Assembly: GCA_023957235.1 (NCBI GenBank)
Contig: JAMLHI010000001.1
Location: 372,001 to 436,000, forward strand
Length of the DNA stretch: 64,000 bases
Origin: Chitinophagales bacterium
GTDB taxonomy: Bacteria; Bacteroidota; Bacteroidia; Chitinophagales; JADIYW01
Direction of reading: 5' to 3'
Part shown: piece after piece, positions 36,275 through 45,444 of the stretch
How positions within the stretch are numbered: position 1 is the first letter of the stretch
Layout: every line of letters begins with the position of its first letter
The notes under the pieces: model-generated
Told to the model about the DNA's origin: nothing
What the model saw: the letters and a program-made list of their open reading frames with translations, nothing else
Databases searched by the model: none
Program-made: the position numbers and the translations under genes

Positions 36275-37417
36275 ATGAGTACATCTAAGAAAATACTTAT
36301 TACCGGGGGGGCTGGATTTATTGGGACAAGACTTATCAAGCAGTTAGTCAAAAAGGGACATGAAATAACCGTTTTAGACAACCTTTCACCGCAGATTCAT
36401 GGTCATTCAGAAACATCAGTTCTCTATCAGGAAATTAAAGAGATTGTCAGGTTTATTTTAGGAGATGTACAAAACAAGGAAGACTGGGAAAAAGCACTGG
36501 TTGGACAAGAAGTAGTTGTTCATCTAGCAGCAGAAACTGGTACAGGTCAGTCGATGTATCAGATAGAGCGTTATTCAAATGTAAACGTATCTGGAACTTC
36601 GATTTTTTTAGATATTCTTACTAATACAAAGCATAGTATAGAAAAAGTGATAGTTGCTTCTTCTAGGGCAATTTATGGAGAAGGTAAATATTTTTCTCCT
36701 TCTCTTCAGCATTCAGTGTATCCATTGGGGCGAGAAGAGAGTGATATGTTGGGTGGTAATTTTGAAATCAAATGTCCATTTACAGGGGAGAATATAAGCC
36801 CAGAACCTACAGATGAATGGTCACGGATTCAGCCCAATTCGATTTATGGATTGACAAAATATTATCAGGAACAAGCGATTATGATTACTTGTCAGGCGCT
36901 TAGAATTCCTTGTGTAGCTTTAAGATATCAGAATGTTTATGGACCTGGTCAGTCTTTAAACAACCCATATACTGGAATTTTGTCCATTTTTTCTACTAGA
37001 ATAAAAGGGAATAAGGACATTAATATCTTTGAAGACGGAACGGAAAGTAGAGATTTTGTATATATAGATGATGTTGTTGATGCTACTATAAAAGGAATTG
37101 AGAAAGAAGAAGCCAACTATCAATCTTTCAATATAGGGACAGGTGTCTCTACATCTGTACTAGAAGTGGCACAAGAATTAATGAATAATTACGAAATACA
37201 AGTTCCGATACATGTTACTGGTCAGTTTAGGAAAGGAGATATTCGCCATAATTTTGCTGACATGAAAAAATCTGAAAATCTTCTTGGGTTTAAAGCAAAA
37301 GTGAGTTTTAAGGAAGGAATTAAACAATTTACTGATTGGGTGAATGAGCAGTCAATTGTTTCAGACAAATATGAAGCCTCTTTAATAGAAATGAGAGAAA
37401 AAGGATTATTGAAATAG
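36275..37417 (+). CDS. NAD-dependent sugar epimerase/dehydratase, near dTDP-L-rhamnose 4-epimerase
   Basis: This extended SDR enzyme (380 residues) has GGAGFIGTRL (11-20), HLAAETGTGQSMY (83-95), SSRAIYGEG (129-137) and Tyr191/Lys195 of YxxxK. An insertion (about 138-182) between the Ser motif and the Tyr motif, ending in PTDEW, is typical of the WbiB-like dTDP-L-rhamnose 4-epimerase subgroup, as is YGPGQSLNNPYTGILSIF. It would make dTDP-6-deoxy-L-talose or a similar donor. It closes the sulfotransferase-GT2-epimerase operon and ends at a bidirectional terminator. Confidence 0.72.
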   Translation: MSTSKKILITGGAGFIGTRLIKQLVKKGHEITVLDNLSPQIHGHSETSVLYQEIKEIVRFILGDVQNKEDWEKALVGQEVVVHLAAETGTGQSMYQIERYSNVNVSGTSIFLDILTNTKHSIEKVIVASSRAIYGEGKYFSPSLQHSVYPLGREESDMLGGNFEIKCPFTGENISPEPTDEWSRIQPNSIYGLTKYYQEQAIMITCQALRIPCVALRYQNVYGPGQSLNNPYTGILSIFSTRIKGNKDINIFEDGTESRDFVYIDDVVDATIKGIEKEEANYQSFNIGTGVSTSVLEVAQELMNNYEIQVPIHVTGQFRKGDIRHNFADMKKSENLLGFKAKVSFKEGIKQFTDWVNEQSIVSDKYEASLIEMREKGLLK

Positions 37418-37440
37418 AAAAGCCCCAATCGGGGCTTTTT
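37418..37440. terminator. Bidirectional terminator between the epimerase and RidA genes
   Basis: The GC-rich stem AGCCCC/GGGGCT, extended by A and T runs on both sides, closes an AATC loop. T runs occur on the right of the plus strand and, through the A run at 37418-37421, on the minus strand. It fills the whole 23-base gap between two convergent genes, so it probably serves both. Confidence 0.9.
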
Positions 37441-37821
37441 TTATCTTACAGCAATTACAGAAATCTCAACATTTACGTTTCTAGGCAATTTGGAGACTTC
37501 CACAGTCTCACGAGCTGGAGGGTTCTCTAGAAAGTGTTTACCATAAATCTCATTGACTTTAGGGAAAGTGTTGATATCACTTAAAAAAATACTACTTTTT
37601 ACCACATTGGAAAAGTCCATGTCTGCTTCTTGAAGAATAGCACGTATATTTTCCATCACTTGCAAAGTTTCTTTCTCAATATTTTCAGTAATAAGTGTAC
37701 CTGAAAAAGCATCTAAAGCAATTTGACCAGATACAAATAACATTCCATTAATAAAAACTGCTTGACTATATGGACCTATGGGATCTGGAGCAGCTTCTGT
37801 ATAAATAATTTTTCTAGCCAT
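37441..37821 (-). CDS. ridA: RidA family enamine/imine deaminase
   Basis: RidA proteins hydrolyse reactive 2-aminoacrylate and related imines released by PLP enzymes. The 126-residue protein is full length: PDPIGPYSQAVFINGMLFVSGQ (start near 12), then the closing part NPPARETVEVSKLPRNVNVEISVIAV, with the substrate-binding Arg (104) and the terminal Glu. It overlaps the upstream unknown gene by one base (TAATG), so the two are translated together. Confidence 0.93.
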   Translation of the reverse strand: MARKIIYTEAAPDPIGPYSQAVFINGMLFVSGQIALDAFSGTLITENIEKETLQVMENIRAILQEADMDFSNVVKSSIFLSDINTFPKVNEIYGKHFLENPPARETVEVSKLPRNVNVEISVIAVR

Positions 37822-38576
37822 TAGTTATTATTTTCTTTTTGATTATATATATAATCGACATACCACATTTCATTATTATAGATGGTTTCGACCATTTGTT
37901 GTTTTGTTGCCTCATCGTATTTGGAAAACAAATTATATCCTTTGTTCAATAGGCTTCGCCCCAATTTTATCCCTTCCACATCTTCTATTGGATAAATATT
38001 GGGATGTTTTTGCATCGTATTAGTGACATCATCTAGAATATGGATTGTCTTTAATAGTAGAGGAGTATTAACCATTGCTCCAAAAAGAGATTTGACATCA
38101 CCAATAAATTTAATAATTTCGGTTTTATCCATTTGATAGTAGCAATCTTCATATTCTTCGTCAGACATAGGAGGAGAAATACCATTCCTATTAGCAATTT
38201 CAGCCATTCCTTGCTCAAATTTTTTGGCACCAATAAATGAATCTAATGAGGCAAATCCTGCTTTCAACGCTTGAAAAAAGTGTCGGCCAAATTTAAAAAG
38301 TGCACCAGTCATATTGCCAAACAACCCCATCACTTTTTTAGGTTGGCGAATATAAGTTGCCAAATTTCCAAAAGCCTGTTCCAATCTTTTGCGTTCATAA
38401 TACTCAGGATATATAGTCCCTAAAAAGTACTCTTTTACATCATCTATAACTTCAGGAGTAATAGTAGCAGGTAGTTCAAAACGGACTTTTAGGTCGTCAT
38501 AGATATATCTTTTGGCAACCATTTCCCTGAACTTTTCTACGACATGTTGTTCATTAGTCAAAATTTCTTGTGACAT
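37821..38576 (-). CDS. Unrecognised conserved-looking protein, coupled to RidA
   Basis: I do not recognise this 251-residue protein. It has no signal peptide or clear membrane helix and looks soluble, mostly alpha-helical and acidic in the middle (MSDEEYEDCYYQMDKTEI). Aromatic and Tyr-rich stretches occur at both ends (YFLGTIYPEYYERKRLEQAF; MWYVDYIYNQKE). The codon usage looks like its neighbours and the start is a clean ATG. It lies between recA and ridA on the same strand, 69 bases from recA, and overlaps ridA by one base. A Bacteroidota-specific cytoplasmic family is the best guess. Confidence 0.65.
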   Translation of the reverse strand: MSQEILTNEQHVVEKFREMVAKRYIYDDLKVRFELPATITPEVIDDVKEYFLGTIYPEYYERKRLEQAFGNLATYIRQPKKVMGLFGNMTGALFKFGRHFFQALKAGFASLDSFIGAKKFEQGMAEIANRNGISPPMSDEEYEDCYYQMDKTEIIKFIGDVKSLFGAMVNTPLLLKTIHILDDVTNTMQKHPNIYPIEDVEGIKLGRSLLNKGYNLFSKYDEATKQQMVETIYNNEMWYVDYIYNQKENNN

Positions 38577-38645
38577 ACAATCGTCAAGGTTTAAATTTAT
38601 AACTTATTGATATTCCTTGTTTCCCAATATTGGAATTGAATTTGA

Positions 38646-39647
38646 TTATGCAGGTTTAATTTTTTCTCGAATTTTAGCTTCTACCTCATTGGAAAATTCT
38701 GGATTGTCTGCTAAAAATTGCTTAGAAGCATCTCTTCCCTGGCCTAATTTTTGCCCATTATAACTATACCAAGTTCCGCTTTTTGAAAAAATGCCTAAAT
38801 CTGTTCCCATATCTAGCAATTCGCCCACCTTAGAAATCCCTTTCCCATAAATAATATCAAACTCTACAGTTTTAAATGGAGGAGCTAATTTATTTTTGAC
38901 AACTTTGACTTTAGTCTGGTTCCCGATAATATTATTCTCTTTGTCTTTGATTTGACCTATTCTTCTAATGTCTAAACGGACAGAGGCATAAAATTTCAAT
39001 GCGTTACCCCCAGTTGTGGTTTCAGGGCTTCCAAACATGACTCCGATTTTATCACGCAATTGGTTGATAAAAATACAGGTGCAATTTGTTTTGTTGATGG
39101 CTCCAGTCAGTTTTCTCATGGCTTGAGACATAAGTCTTGCTTGAAGTCCCATTTTAGAATCTCCCATCTCCCCTTCTAGTTCTCCTCTGGGCACTAGTGC
39201 GGCCACAGAGTCCACCACTACGATATCTACGGCTCCAGATCGTATCAAATGTTCTGCTATATCTAATGCTTGTTCTCCATCATCTGGTTGAGAAATCAAT
39301 AACCCATCTACATCTACCCCTAGTGCCTGAGCATATTGTTTGTCAAAAGCATGTTCAGCATCTATAATTGCTGCTAGACCTCCTTTTTTTTGGGCCTCAG
39401 CAATTGCATGGATGGCAAGAGTTGTTTTACCAGAAGATTCAGGTCCATATATCTCAATAATTCTACCTCGTGGCAAGCCTCCAATTCCTAAAGCGAGGTC
39501 AAGACTTAATGACCCAGTTGAAATAGTATCAGCTTCAACAACAGTTGAATCCCCAAGTTTCATTACAGCACCTTTGCCATATAATTTGTCCAACTTGTCC
39601 ATTGTAAGTTGGAGCGCTTTCAATTTTTCTTCTCTATTTGCTGACAT
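38646..39647 (-). CDS. recA: Recombinase RecA
   Basis: RecA forms filaments on single-stranded DNA, performs strand exchange and triggers LexA-type responses. The 333-residue sequence has Walker [10 protein letters not shown] (68-76), the [16 protein letters not shown] segment near 143-158, L2 [17 protein letters not shown] (about 202-218) and [12 protein letters not shown]. The C-terminal acidic tail is short. A -7-like TAACTTTG lies about 70 bases upstream on the minus strand (39718-39725). No LexA box is evident by eye. Confidence 0.97.
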   Translation of the reverse strand: MSANREEKLKALQLTMDKLDKLYGKGAVMKLGDSTVVEADTISTGSLSLDLALGIGGLPRGRIIEIYGPESSGKTTLAIHAIAEAQKKGGLAAIIDAEHAFDKQYAQALGVDVDGLLISQPDDGEQALDIAEHLIRSGAVDIVVVDSVAALVPRGELEGEMGDSKMGLQARLMSQAMRKLTGAINKTNCTCIFINQLRDKIGVMFGSPETTTGGNALKFYASVRLDIRRIGQIKDKENNIIGNQTKVKVVKNKLAPPFKTVEFDIIYGKGISKVGELLDMGTDLGIFSKSGTWYSYNGQKLGQGRDASKQFLADNPEFSNEVEAKIREKIKPA

Positions 39648-39809
39648 AAACGATGTTTTTTACTTAAATGAGTGAATTTTAACAAAAATCCATAAAACCT
39701 TTTAATAAAATTGCAACCAAAGTTAATTAAAAGACAACTAAATATTTGTAAACGTTTAAATTTGCAGGTTTAAATTTATTAACACCCATTATGACAGTAA
39801 TTTTTTATC

Positions 39810-41225
39810 ATGAGCCGTAGATTCACAAACGTCTATATATTTCTACATTCTGTAGGTGATTTGTTTATCTTGTTGGTCAGCTACTTATGTGCTTTGTATT
39901 TTTCCTTGGGAAGTTTGTATTATTTATTGGATACTAAATACCAACAGTTATTTGTCTATCTCAATTTAATTTATCTCCTTTCAGGTAAGCTTAGTGGTAC
40001 ATTTAATATGTATAGAAATACACAGATTACTACGATTGCTACGATGTTGGTGAAGCTGTTTTTCTTTCAAGTAATTTTATCTTTCTCATATATTGTTGTT
40101 TTTAAAGATTTTAATGAAACTTTCAAGATATCAAGAGAAGCATTGTTATATACATATAGCATTTCTTTTGTTTTGACTACAATTTGGAGATTTAGCTTCT
40201 TTAAATTAGTTCGTTATTTTAGAGCCAAAGGTTATAATACTAAAAAAGCAATTATTATCGGTGCAGGACCTGCTGGACAAGAATTTAAAAGAATGTTAGA
40301 AGGGAGGATGGAGTTTGGAATTAGTGTTTTGGGCTTTTTTGACGATGAACCAGAGAGATTTCCTCAAATACAGCATCTGATAAAAGGGAATTTGAAAGAG
40401 GCAAAGCTATTTGCTAGAGAAAATCAAATTGACGAAATTTTTTGTGCATTGCCTTATAAACAAGAAGAGAAAATAATTGACTTGATTACTTTTTCTGAAA
40501 AATATCTTATCCGTTTAAAAATTGTTCCAAACTTCACTCACTTTTTAACTACTCAGTTTCATAAATTAGAGATTGACTATTTTGATACATATCCGGTAAT
40601 GATGTTGCGTCAAGAGCCATTAGAGATTTTTATTAACAGAGTGGCAAAGAGAGGGTTTGATTTTGTTTTTACTATTGCTGTATCCTTGACTATTCTATGG
40701 TGGTTGATACCATTGATTGCGATTTTGATAAAGATAAATTCTAAGGGACCTGTGTTTTTTGTTCAGGAAAGGACAGGGATAAAAAATAAATCTTTTAAGG
40801 TTTATAAGTTTAGAACCATGTTTGTTAATGGGGATTCAGATAGTATTCAAGCGACAAAAGGAGATTCAAGGATTACGCCAATAGGGGCATTTTTAAGAAA
40901 ATCTAATTTGGATGAGATTCCACAATTTATCAATGTGTTTCTTGGACACATGTCAATTATTGGCCCAAGACCTCATATGTTGAAACATACTGAAGAATAC
41001 TCAAAAATTATTGATAAATTTATGGTGCGTCATTTTATCAAGCCAGGAATAACTGGTTGGGCGCAGGTAAATGGATTCAGAGGAGAGACCAGAAATCCTG
41101 AAGAGATGGAAGAAAGAGTGAAGGCAGACATCTGGTATATTGAAAATTGGAGCTTTTTGCTGGATATTCGTATCGTTTTTATGACTATATTTAATATGAT
41201 TCGTGGAGAAGAAAAAGCTTATTAA
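39810..41225 (+). CDS. Undecaprenyl-phosphate sugar phosphotransferase (WcaJ/WbaP type)
   Basis: This polyprenyl-phosphate hexose-1-phosphate transferase (471 residues) starts lipid-linked glycan assembly on the inner membrane. Four N-terminal helices (about 8-135) lead to a Rossmann-like CoA-binding-type domain (AIIIGAGPAGQEFKRML, near 148-164). A fifth membrane segment at about 286-308 precedes the catalytic domain (KRGFDFVFT, VFFVQERTGIKNKSFKVYKFRTM, KSNLDEIPQFINVFLG, GPRPHML, KPGITGWAQVNGFRG). The sugar is probably glucose or galactose. The next gene begins 23 bases before its stop. Confidence 0.9.
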   Translation: MSRRFTNVYIFLHSVGDLFILLVSYLCALYFSLGSLYYLLDTKYQQLFVYLNLIYLLSGKLSGTFNMYRNTQITTIATMLVKLFFFQVILSFSYIVVFKDFNETFKISREALLYTYSISFVLTTIWRFSFFKLVRYFRAKGYNTKKAIIIGAGPAGQEFKRMLEGRMEFGISVLGFFDDEPERFPQIQHLIKGNLKEAKLFARENQIDEIFCALPYKQEEKIIDLITFSEKYLIRLKIVPNFTHFLTTQFHKLEIDYFDTYPVMMLRQEPLEIFINRVAKRGFDFVFTIAVSLTILWWLIPLIAILIKINSKGPVFFVQERTGIKNKSFKVYKFRTMFVNGDSDSIQATKGDSRITPIGAFLRKSNLDEIPQFINVFLGHMSIIGPRPHMLKHTEEYSKIIDKFMVRHFIKPGITGWAQVNGFRGETRNPEEMEERVKADIWYIENWSFLLDIRIVFMTIFNMIRGEEKAY

Positions 41226-42933
41226 CACTTTACTTTTTGGAGTATTTTTCTGCAAAATATCATTTTCATTTGCACAACAAAATAGCCTTCCTCTCAATAG
41301 AGAGCATCGCTTGAGCTATGAAAAATATCTCTATCATACGGATAAAAAAAAGCCGTTTCACACTTCTGTTAAGCCATATATTGCATCTGAGGTCTATCAG
41401 CATGTTTTCCCTGACACCACCTATGGACTAGAAAAGTTAACTCCAGATAATGGATTTAAAAAAGCGATAAATGTTATTGGTTATGAAGATTGGGTAGCTT
41501 TTGACGAGTCAGGGTTTGTAAAACCTATAGAGATACAGATTGTCGATGGAGATACGGTGGAGGTCAATAGTATCAGCAAAGGATATACTAAAAGGAAATT
41601 TTATATTTCAGCTAATCCAATTCTGCATTTTGAATTGGGGAAAGGAAGCAATGACAATAAAAATTCTTATAATCAAAGAGGGATTGAAATCAATGCAAAT
41701 ATTGGAGAAAAAGTATCTATTTATACGGCATTTATTGAAAGTCAAGCAACATTTCCAGATTATATCAAAAGATTTGTTCAAAAGACAAGAACTGCACCTG
41801 GAGAAGGTAGAGTCAGAAATTTTAAAGAAAATGGTTTTGATTTCTCTCAGGCAATTGGACATGTTAATTATGCGCCCAACAAATATTTTAATCTAGAACT
41901 TGGTCACGGCAAGCATTTTATTGGAGATGGGTATCGCTCTTTATTATTGAGTGATAATGCATTTGTATTTCCTTATGTCAAATTCTCTACTCAGTTTTGG
42001 AAAATTAAATATGTCAATATCTACTCTGAATTGATCAACAATGTTAGAAATGAAACAGATTTTACATTGGGATTCCCAAGAAAGACTGCCACTTTTAACT
42101 ATCTGAGCTTAGCTGCATCACCATGGTTGTCAATAGGTGTTTTTGAAGGGATTATTTGGAGAAGCTCAACGGCAGATGGGAAAAGAAAATTTGATGCTAA
42201 TTTCCTCAATCCAATTATTGGAATTCGTGCATTGCAGAAGGGATTGGATGTCAATAAAATATATGGCTTCAATGCAAGTATCAACCTTCCTAAACACATT
42301 GTTTTATACGGTCAATTGATGATTAATCAATTTTCTACTGATATCAGGTCTATAAACAATCGTTCTGGAATGCAACTAGGTGCTAAATATTATGATGCAT
42401 TTGGTGTAAAAAATTTGAATTTTTTGATGGAGTATAATATAGTGAGACCATATTCATATCAGAATACTATTGACACAGTATTGCATTATTCGCATTATAA
42501 TCAAGCACTTGCTCATCCTATGGGTGCTGGGTTTGATGAATTTGTGTTTTTGGCCAACTATCGCTATAAAAGATTTTTCACAGAATTAAAAATTAATGGC
42601 GGAAGGTCATCCATAGATAGCCCAACTGGAGCCTTTTTTATCGATGGCAATGTCGGAACTGATATTTTATTGTCAACAGGGAATGCTTATTTTGATGATA
42701 AAACAAAAATTGGACAAGGATATTTGAACTATAAAGTACTTAATAGTGAATTTAGAGTAGGGTATTTATTGAATCCTAAAATCAATATGATGTTGGAAGC
42801 AAAAGTGCAGTTACGTAAATATCAGATGAGCAATACAATACCTTCTGCTAAAACGGCAGACCTAAAATTGTTTAGTATTGGCCTTAATACTAGGCTTTTT
42901 AACCATTATTATGATGTTCCAATTAATTTCTAG
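41203..42933 (+). CDS. Capsule assembly Wzi/gliding RemB-like outer membrane protein
   Basis: This 576-residue outer membrane barrel starts at a GTG inside the previous gene (23-base overlap). Its signal peptide is LINTLLFGVFFCKISFSFAQ (about 6-25). The conserved block LGHGKHFIGDGYRSLLLSDNA (first part about 228-240) marks the Wzi/RemB-like family, and the C-terminus ends in a beta-strand. Wzi binds polysaccharide and tethers the capsule; RemB of Flavobacterium is a mobile surface lectin-type gliding protein. Coupling to a priming transferase favours an export or anchoring role for polysaccharide. Confidence 0.82.
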   Translation: MEKKKLINTLLFGVFFCKISFSFAQQNSLPLNREHRLSYEKYLYHTDKKKPFHTSVKPYIASEVYQHVFPDTTYGLEKLTPDNGFKKAINVIGYEDWVAFDESGFVKPIEIQIVDGDTVEVNSISKGYTKRKFYISANPILHFELGKGSNDNKNSYNQRGIEINANIGEKVSIYTAFIESQATFPDYIKRFVQKTRTAPGEGRVRNFKENGFDFSQAIGHVNYAPNKYFNLELGHGKHFIGDGYRSLLLSDNAFVFPYVKFSTQFWKIKYVNIYSELINNVRNETDFTLGFPRKTATFNYLSLAASPWLSIGVFEGIIWRSSTADGKRKFDANFLNPIIGIRALQKGLDVNKIYGFNASINLPKHIVLYGQLMINQFSTDIRSINNRSGMQLGAKYYDAFGVKNLNFLMEYNIVRPYSYQNTIDTVLHYSHYNQALAHPMGAGFDEFVFLANYRYKRFFTELKINGGRSSIDSPTGAFFIDGNVGTDILLSTGNAYFDDKTKIGQGYLNYKVLNSEFRVGYLLNPKINMMLEAKVQLRKYQMSNTIPSAKTADLKLFSIGLNTRLFNHYYDVPINF

Positions 42934-42993
42934 AATCATAATTCTAATAAAATATTAACTTCACTGCAAAATTTAAAGACGAAAACTCAAATT

Positions 42994-43710
42994 ATGTATA
43001 AATATCTTTTTCTGTTTTTTACTTTCATTGCTACTACATCAGCATTTGCTCAAGAAGAAACAACTGCAAACAATGAGACAAGTACAGACGATTTTATTGA
43101 ATTGAAGAAGAGTATCAATAAATCTAAAGATAGATTAGTGGTGGATTTTTCTTATGATATGTTATTGAATTTACCCGACAGTATTAAAATGAAAGGGTTT
43201 TCTAGAGGCTTCAATGTCTATTTTACCTATGATATTGTTATTGGCAAATCAAGATTTAGCATTGCTCCTGGAATTGGAATAGGAAACAACAATTATTTTC
43301 ATAAATATTCAGTAAGTTCAGATTCTGTAGGTACTTATTTTAATCGTTATCCTGAAGGTGTAAATGTTAAGAGAAGTAAGTTAGCGCTTTCTTATGCAGA
43401 TATTCCTGTGGAATTTAGATACCGCTCAGCTCCTAATAAGAAAGGTAGTTCATGGAAGCTAGCAGCTGGTATTAAAGCGGGAATGATGATACAAAACAAA
43501 TTGAAATACAAAGGGGATGATACTGGGAAAGGAGAAAAATATAAAACTTTCGATATTGAAAATATTAATAAAGTCAGATATGGTGTAATGATTAGGGGAG
43601 GATATGGAATCTGGAATTTATTTGCGTATTACTCTCTATCAGACGTATTCAATAGCAAAGGCCCCAAAATGACACCTCTTTCATTTGGAATTTCTATCAA
43701 TGGATTGTAA
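42994..43710 (+). CDS. PorT-family outer membrane beta-barrel protein
   Basis: This 238-residue secreted barrel has a signal peptide (LFLFFTFIATTSAFAQ, cleaved before EETTA). An acidic linker is followed by alternating strands such as RGFNVYFTYDIVIGKSRFSIAPGIGIG (about 70-95), a VPVEFRYR-like strand (DIPVEFRYRS) and GVMIRGGYGIWNLFAYYSL. The fold resembles the PorT barrel associated with gliding and secretion, but many PorT-like proteins have other roles. It follows the Wzi-like gene by 60 bases and ends at a strong terminator. Confidence 0.78.
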   Translation: MYKYLFLFFTFIATTSAFAQEETTANNETSTDDFIELKKSINKSKDRLVVDFSYDMLLNLPDSIKMKGFSRGFNVYFTYDIVIGKSRFSIAPGIGIGNNNYFHKYSVSSDSVGTYFNRYPEGVNVKRSKLALSYADIPVEFRYRSAPNKKGSSWKLAAGIKAGMMIQNKLKYKGDDTGKGEKYKTFDIENINKVRYGVMIRGGYGIWNLFAYYSLSDVFNSKGPKMTPLSFGISINGL

Positions 43711-43734
43711 AAAGAAATCGAATAAATGATTTTT

Positions 43735-43758
43735 AGGGCTTTTATAAAGCCCTTTTTT
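43735..43758 (+). terminator. Intrinsic terminator after the PorT-like gene
   Basis: A perfect 8-base-pair stem AGGGCTTT/AAAGCCCT (43735-43742 with 43746-43753) closes a 3-base loop and runs directly into six T residues. It lies 25 bases after the stop at 43710 and separates this gene from the leucine operon. Confidence 0.9.
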
Positions 43759-43887
43759 ATGTGTTTATAATAATTAATCTTAGAAGAGATTGATTTCACA
43801 ATTATTTAAGGTGTGAGAATAGTCTTTGATTAATATTTATCTCGTAACTTTATAGGTTTCATAAAAAAAACGATAAAGGGTATAGTC

Positions 43888-45375
43888 ATGAGTGACAAGG
43901 TTTATATTTTTGATACCACATTAAGAGATGGGGAACAAGTCCCTGGTTGTCAGTTAAACACTATCGAAAAAATTGAAGTGGCTTTAGCATTAGAAGAGCT
44001 AGGTGTCGATGTGCTTGAGGCAGGATTCCCAATTTCGAGCCCAGGGGATTTTAATTCCGTTGTGGAGGTTTCCAAAGTAATTACAAACCCTACAATCTGT
44101 GCACTTACTCGAGCAGTTCAGAAAGATATAGAAGTGGCAGCGGATGCTTTGAAATTTGCAAAAAGAGGTCGTATTCATACAGGAATCGGAAGTTCAGATA
44201 TTCACATCATCAATAAGTTGCACACGACCAGAGAAAAAATTCTTGAAAAGGCTGCATGGGCTACTAAGTTTGCCAGAAACTTTGTAGATGATGTAGAGTT
44301 TTTCTGTGAAGATGCGGGGAGAGCTGATTTAGCTTTTTTGGCAAAAATGGTTGAAACGGTGATTGCAAATGGTGCTACAGTTGTCAATATCCCTGACACA
44401 ACAGGATACTGTCTGCCAGATCAATACCATGAGAAAATCAAGTATCTGATGAACAATGTTCCTAATATTGACAAGGCCATCCTTTCTTGTCACTGTCACA
44501 ATGATTTAGGAATGGCGACAGCCAATTCTATTGCAGGATTGAGAGCTGGAGCTAGACAAGTTGAAGTAACAATGAATGGGATTGGAGAGAGAGCAGGGAA
44601 CACTTCATTGGAAGAGGTCGCAATGGTTATTCGTTCTCATCAACAAGAATTGAATTTATATACTGATATCAACATCAAGAAAATATATCCAACTAGTCGA
44701 TTAATTACTCGATTAATGAGAATGCCTGTACAACCTAATAAAGCTATTGTTGGAAGAAATGCATTTTCACACTCTTCTGGAATTCACCAAGATGGTGTTT
44801 TGAAAAACAGAGAGAATTATGAGATTATTGACCCTCATGATGTAGGAGTTCCTGAATCTTTAATCGTACTGACAGCAAGGAGTGGTAGAGCTGCGTTGAA
44901 ACACCGTTTGGAAAAAATTGGATTCCCAATGGAAAAAGAAGAATTGGATGAAATGTACACTCGATTCTTAGATCTAGCAGATACCAAAAAGGAAGTCTAT
45001 GATGAAGATTTGTTGGAAATGTTGGGACATAGCAAAGATAATAGAATTTACCAGTTGGAATCGCTTGAGGTTAGCAGTACAGACAAAGAATCAATTGCCA
45101 ATGTTTCTCTTGTTAAAAATGAACAAAGATTTTCTTCTGAAGCCAGAGGAAATGGACCTGTTGATGCAATGATAAAAGCTATTGATAATATAGTCGGTCA
45201 GCAAGTAAAATTGGAGGAATATTTAGTTCAAGCTATTACTGGCGGTAGCAATGATGTTGGGAAAGTACATATCCAAGTCTCTCATGACGGTGTATTTCAT
45301 TATGGATTCGGCTCCGACACCAATATTGTGTTAGCTTCAGCTAAAGCATATATTGATGCACTTAATAAAATTTAA
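43888..45375 (+). CDS. leuA: 2-isopropylmalate synthase
   Basis: LeuA condenses acetyl-CoA and 2-oxoisovalerate, the first committed step to leucine. The 495-residue protein has [15 protein letters not shown] (9-23) with the metal-binding Asp, and [13 protein letters not shown] (about 204-216) with the HxH pair. The C-terminal LeuA dimer/allosteric domain covers about 385-495 ([22 protein letters not shown] strand), the usual target of leucine feedback. Citramalate synthase is a possible alternative, but leuC and leuD follow. A weak promoter may lie near 43825-43852 (TTTG, then TAACTTTA). Confidence 0.92.
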   Translation: MSDKVYIFDTTLRDGEQVPGCQLNTIEKIEVALALEELGVDVLEAGFPISSPGDFNSVVEVSKVITNPTICALTRAVQKDIEVAADALKFAKRGRIHTGIGSSDIHIINKLHTTREKILEKAAWATKFARNFVDDVEFFCEDAGRADLAFLAKMVETVIANGATVVNIPDTTGYCLPDQYHEKIKYLMNNVPNIDKAILSCHCHNDLGMATANSIAGLRAGARQVEVTMNGIGERAGNTSLEEVAMVIRSHQQELNLYTDINIKKIYPTSRLITRLMRMPVQPNKAIVGRNAFSHSSGIHQDGVLKNRENYEIIDPHDVGVPESLIVLTARSGRAALKHRLEKIGFPMEKEELDEMYTRFLDLADTKKEVYDEDLLEMLGHSKDNRIYQLESLEVSSTDKESIANVSLVKNEQRFSSEARGNGPVDAMIKAIDNIVGQQVKLEEYLVQAITGGSNDVGKVHIQVSHDGVFHYGFGSDTNIVLASAKAYIDALNKI

Positions 45376-45391
45376 TTTTTTAGTTAGGATT

Positions 45392-45424
45392 CCTGTAGCA
45401 GTTTTTTTATAGAAGTGCTACAGG
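45392..45424 (+). other. Stem-loop in the leuA-leuC gap
   Basis: A perfect 9-base-pair stem (CCTGTAGCA 45392-45400 with TGCTACAGG 45416-45424) closes a 15-base loop that contains seven consecutive T. The stem is not followed by a T run, so it is a poor terminator. It may be a processing or stability element, or a mild attenuator between leuA and leuC. Confidence 0.55.
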
Positions 45425-45444
45425 GCTTATAAATTTACCAAAAA

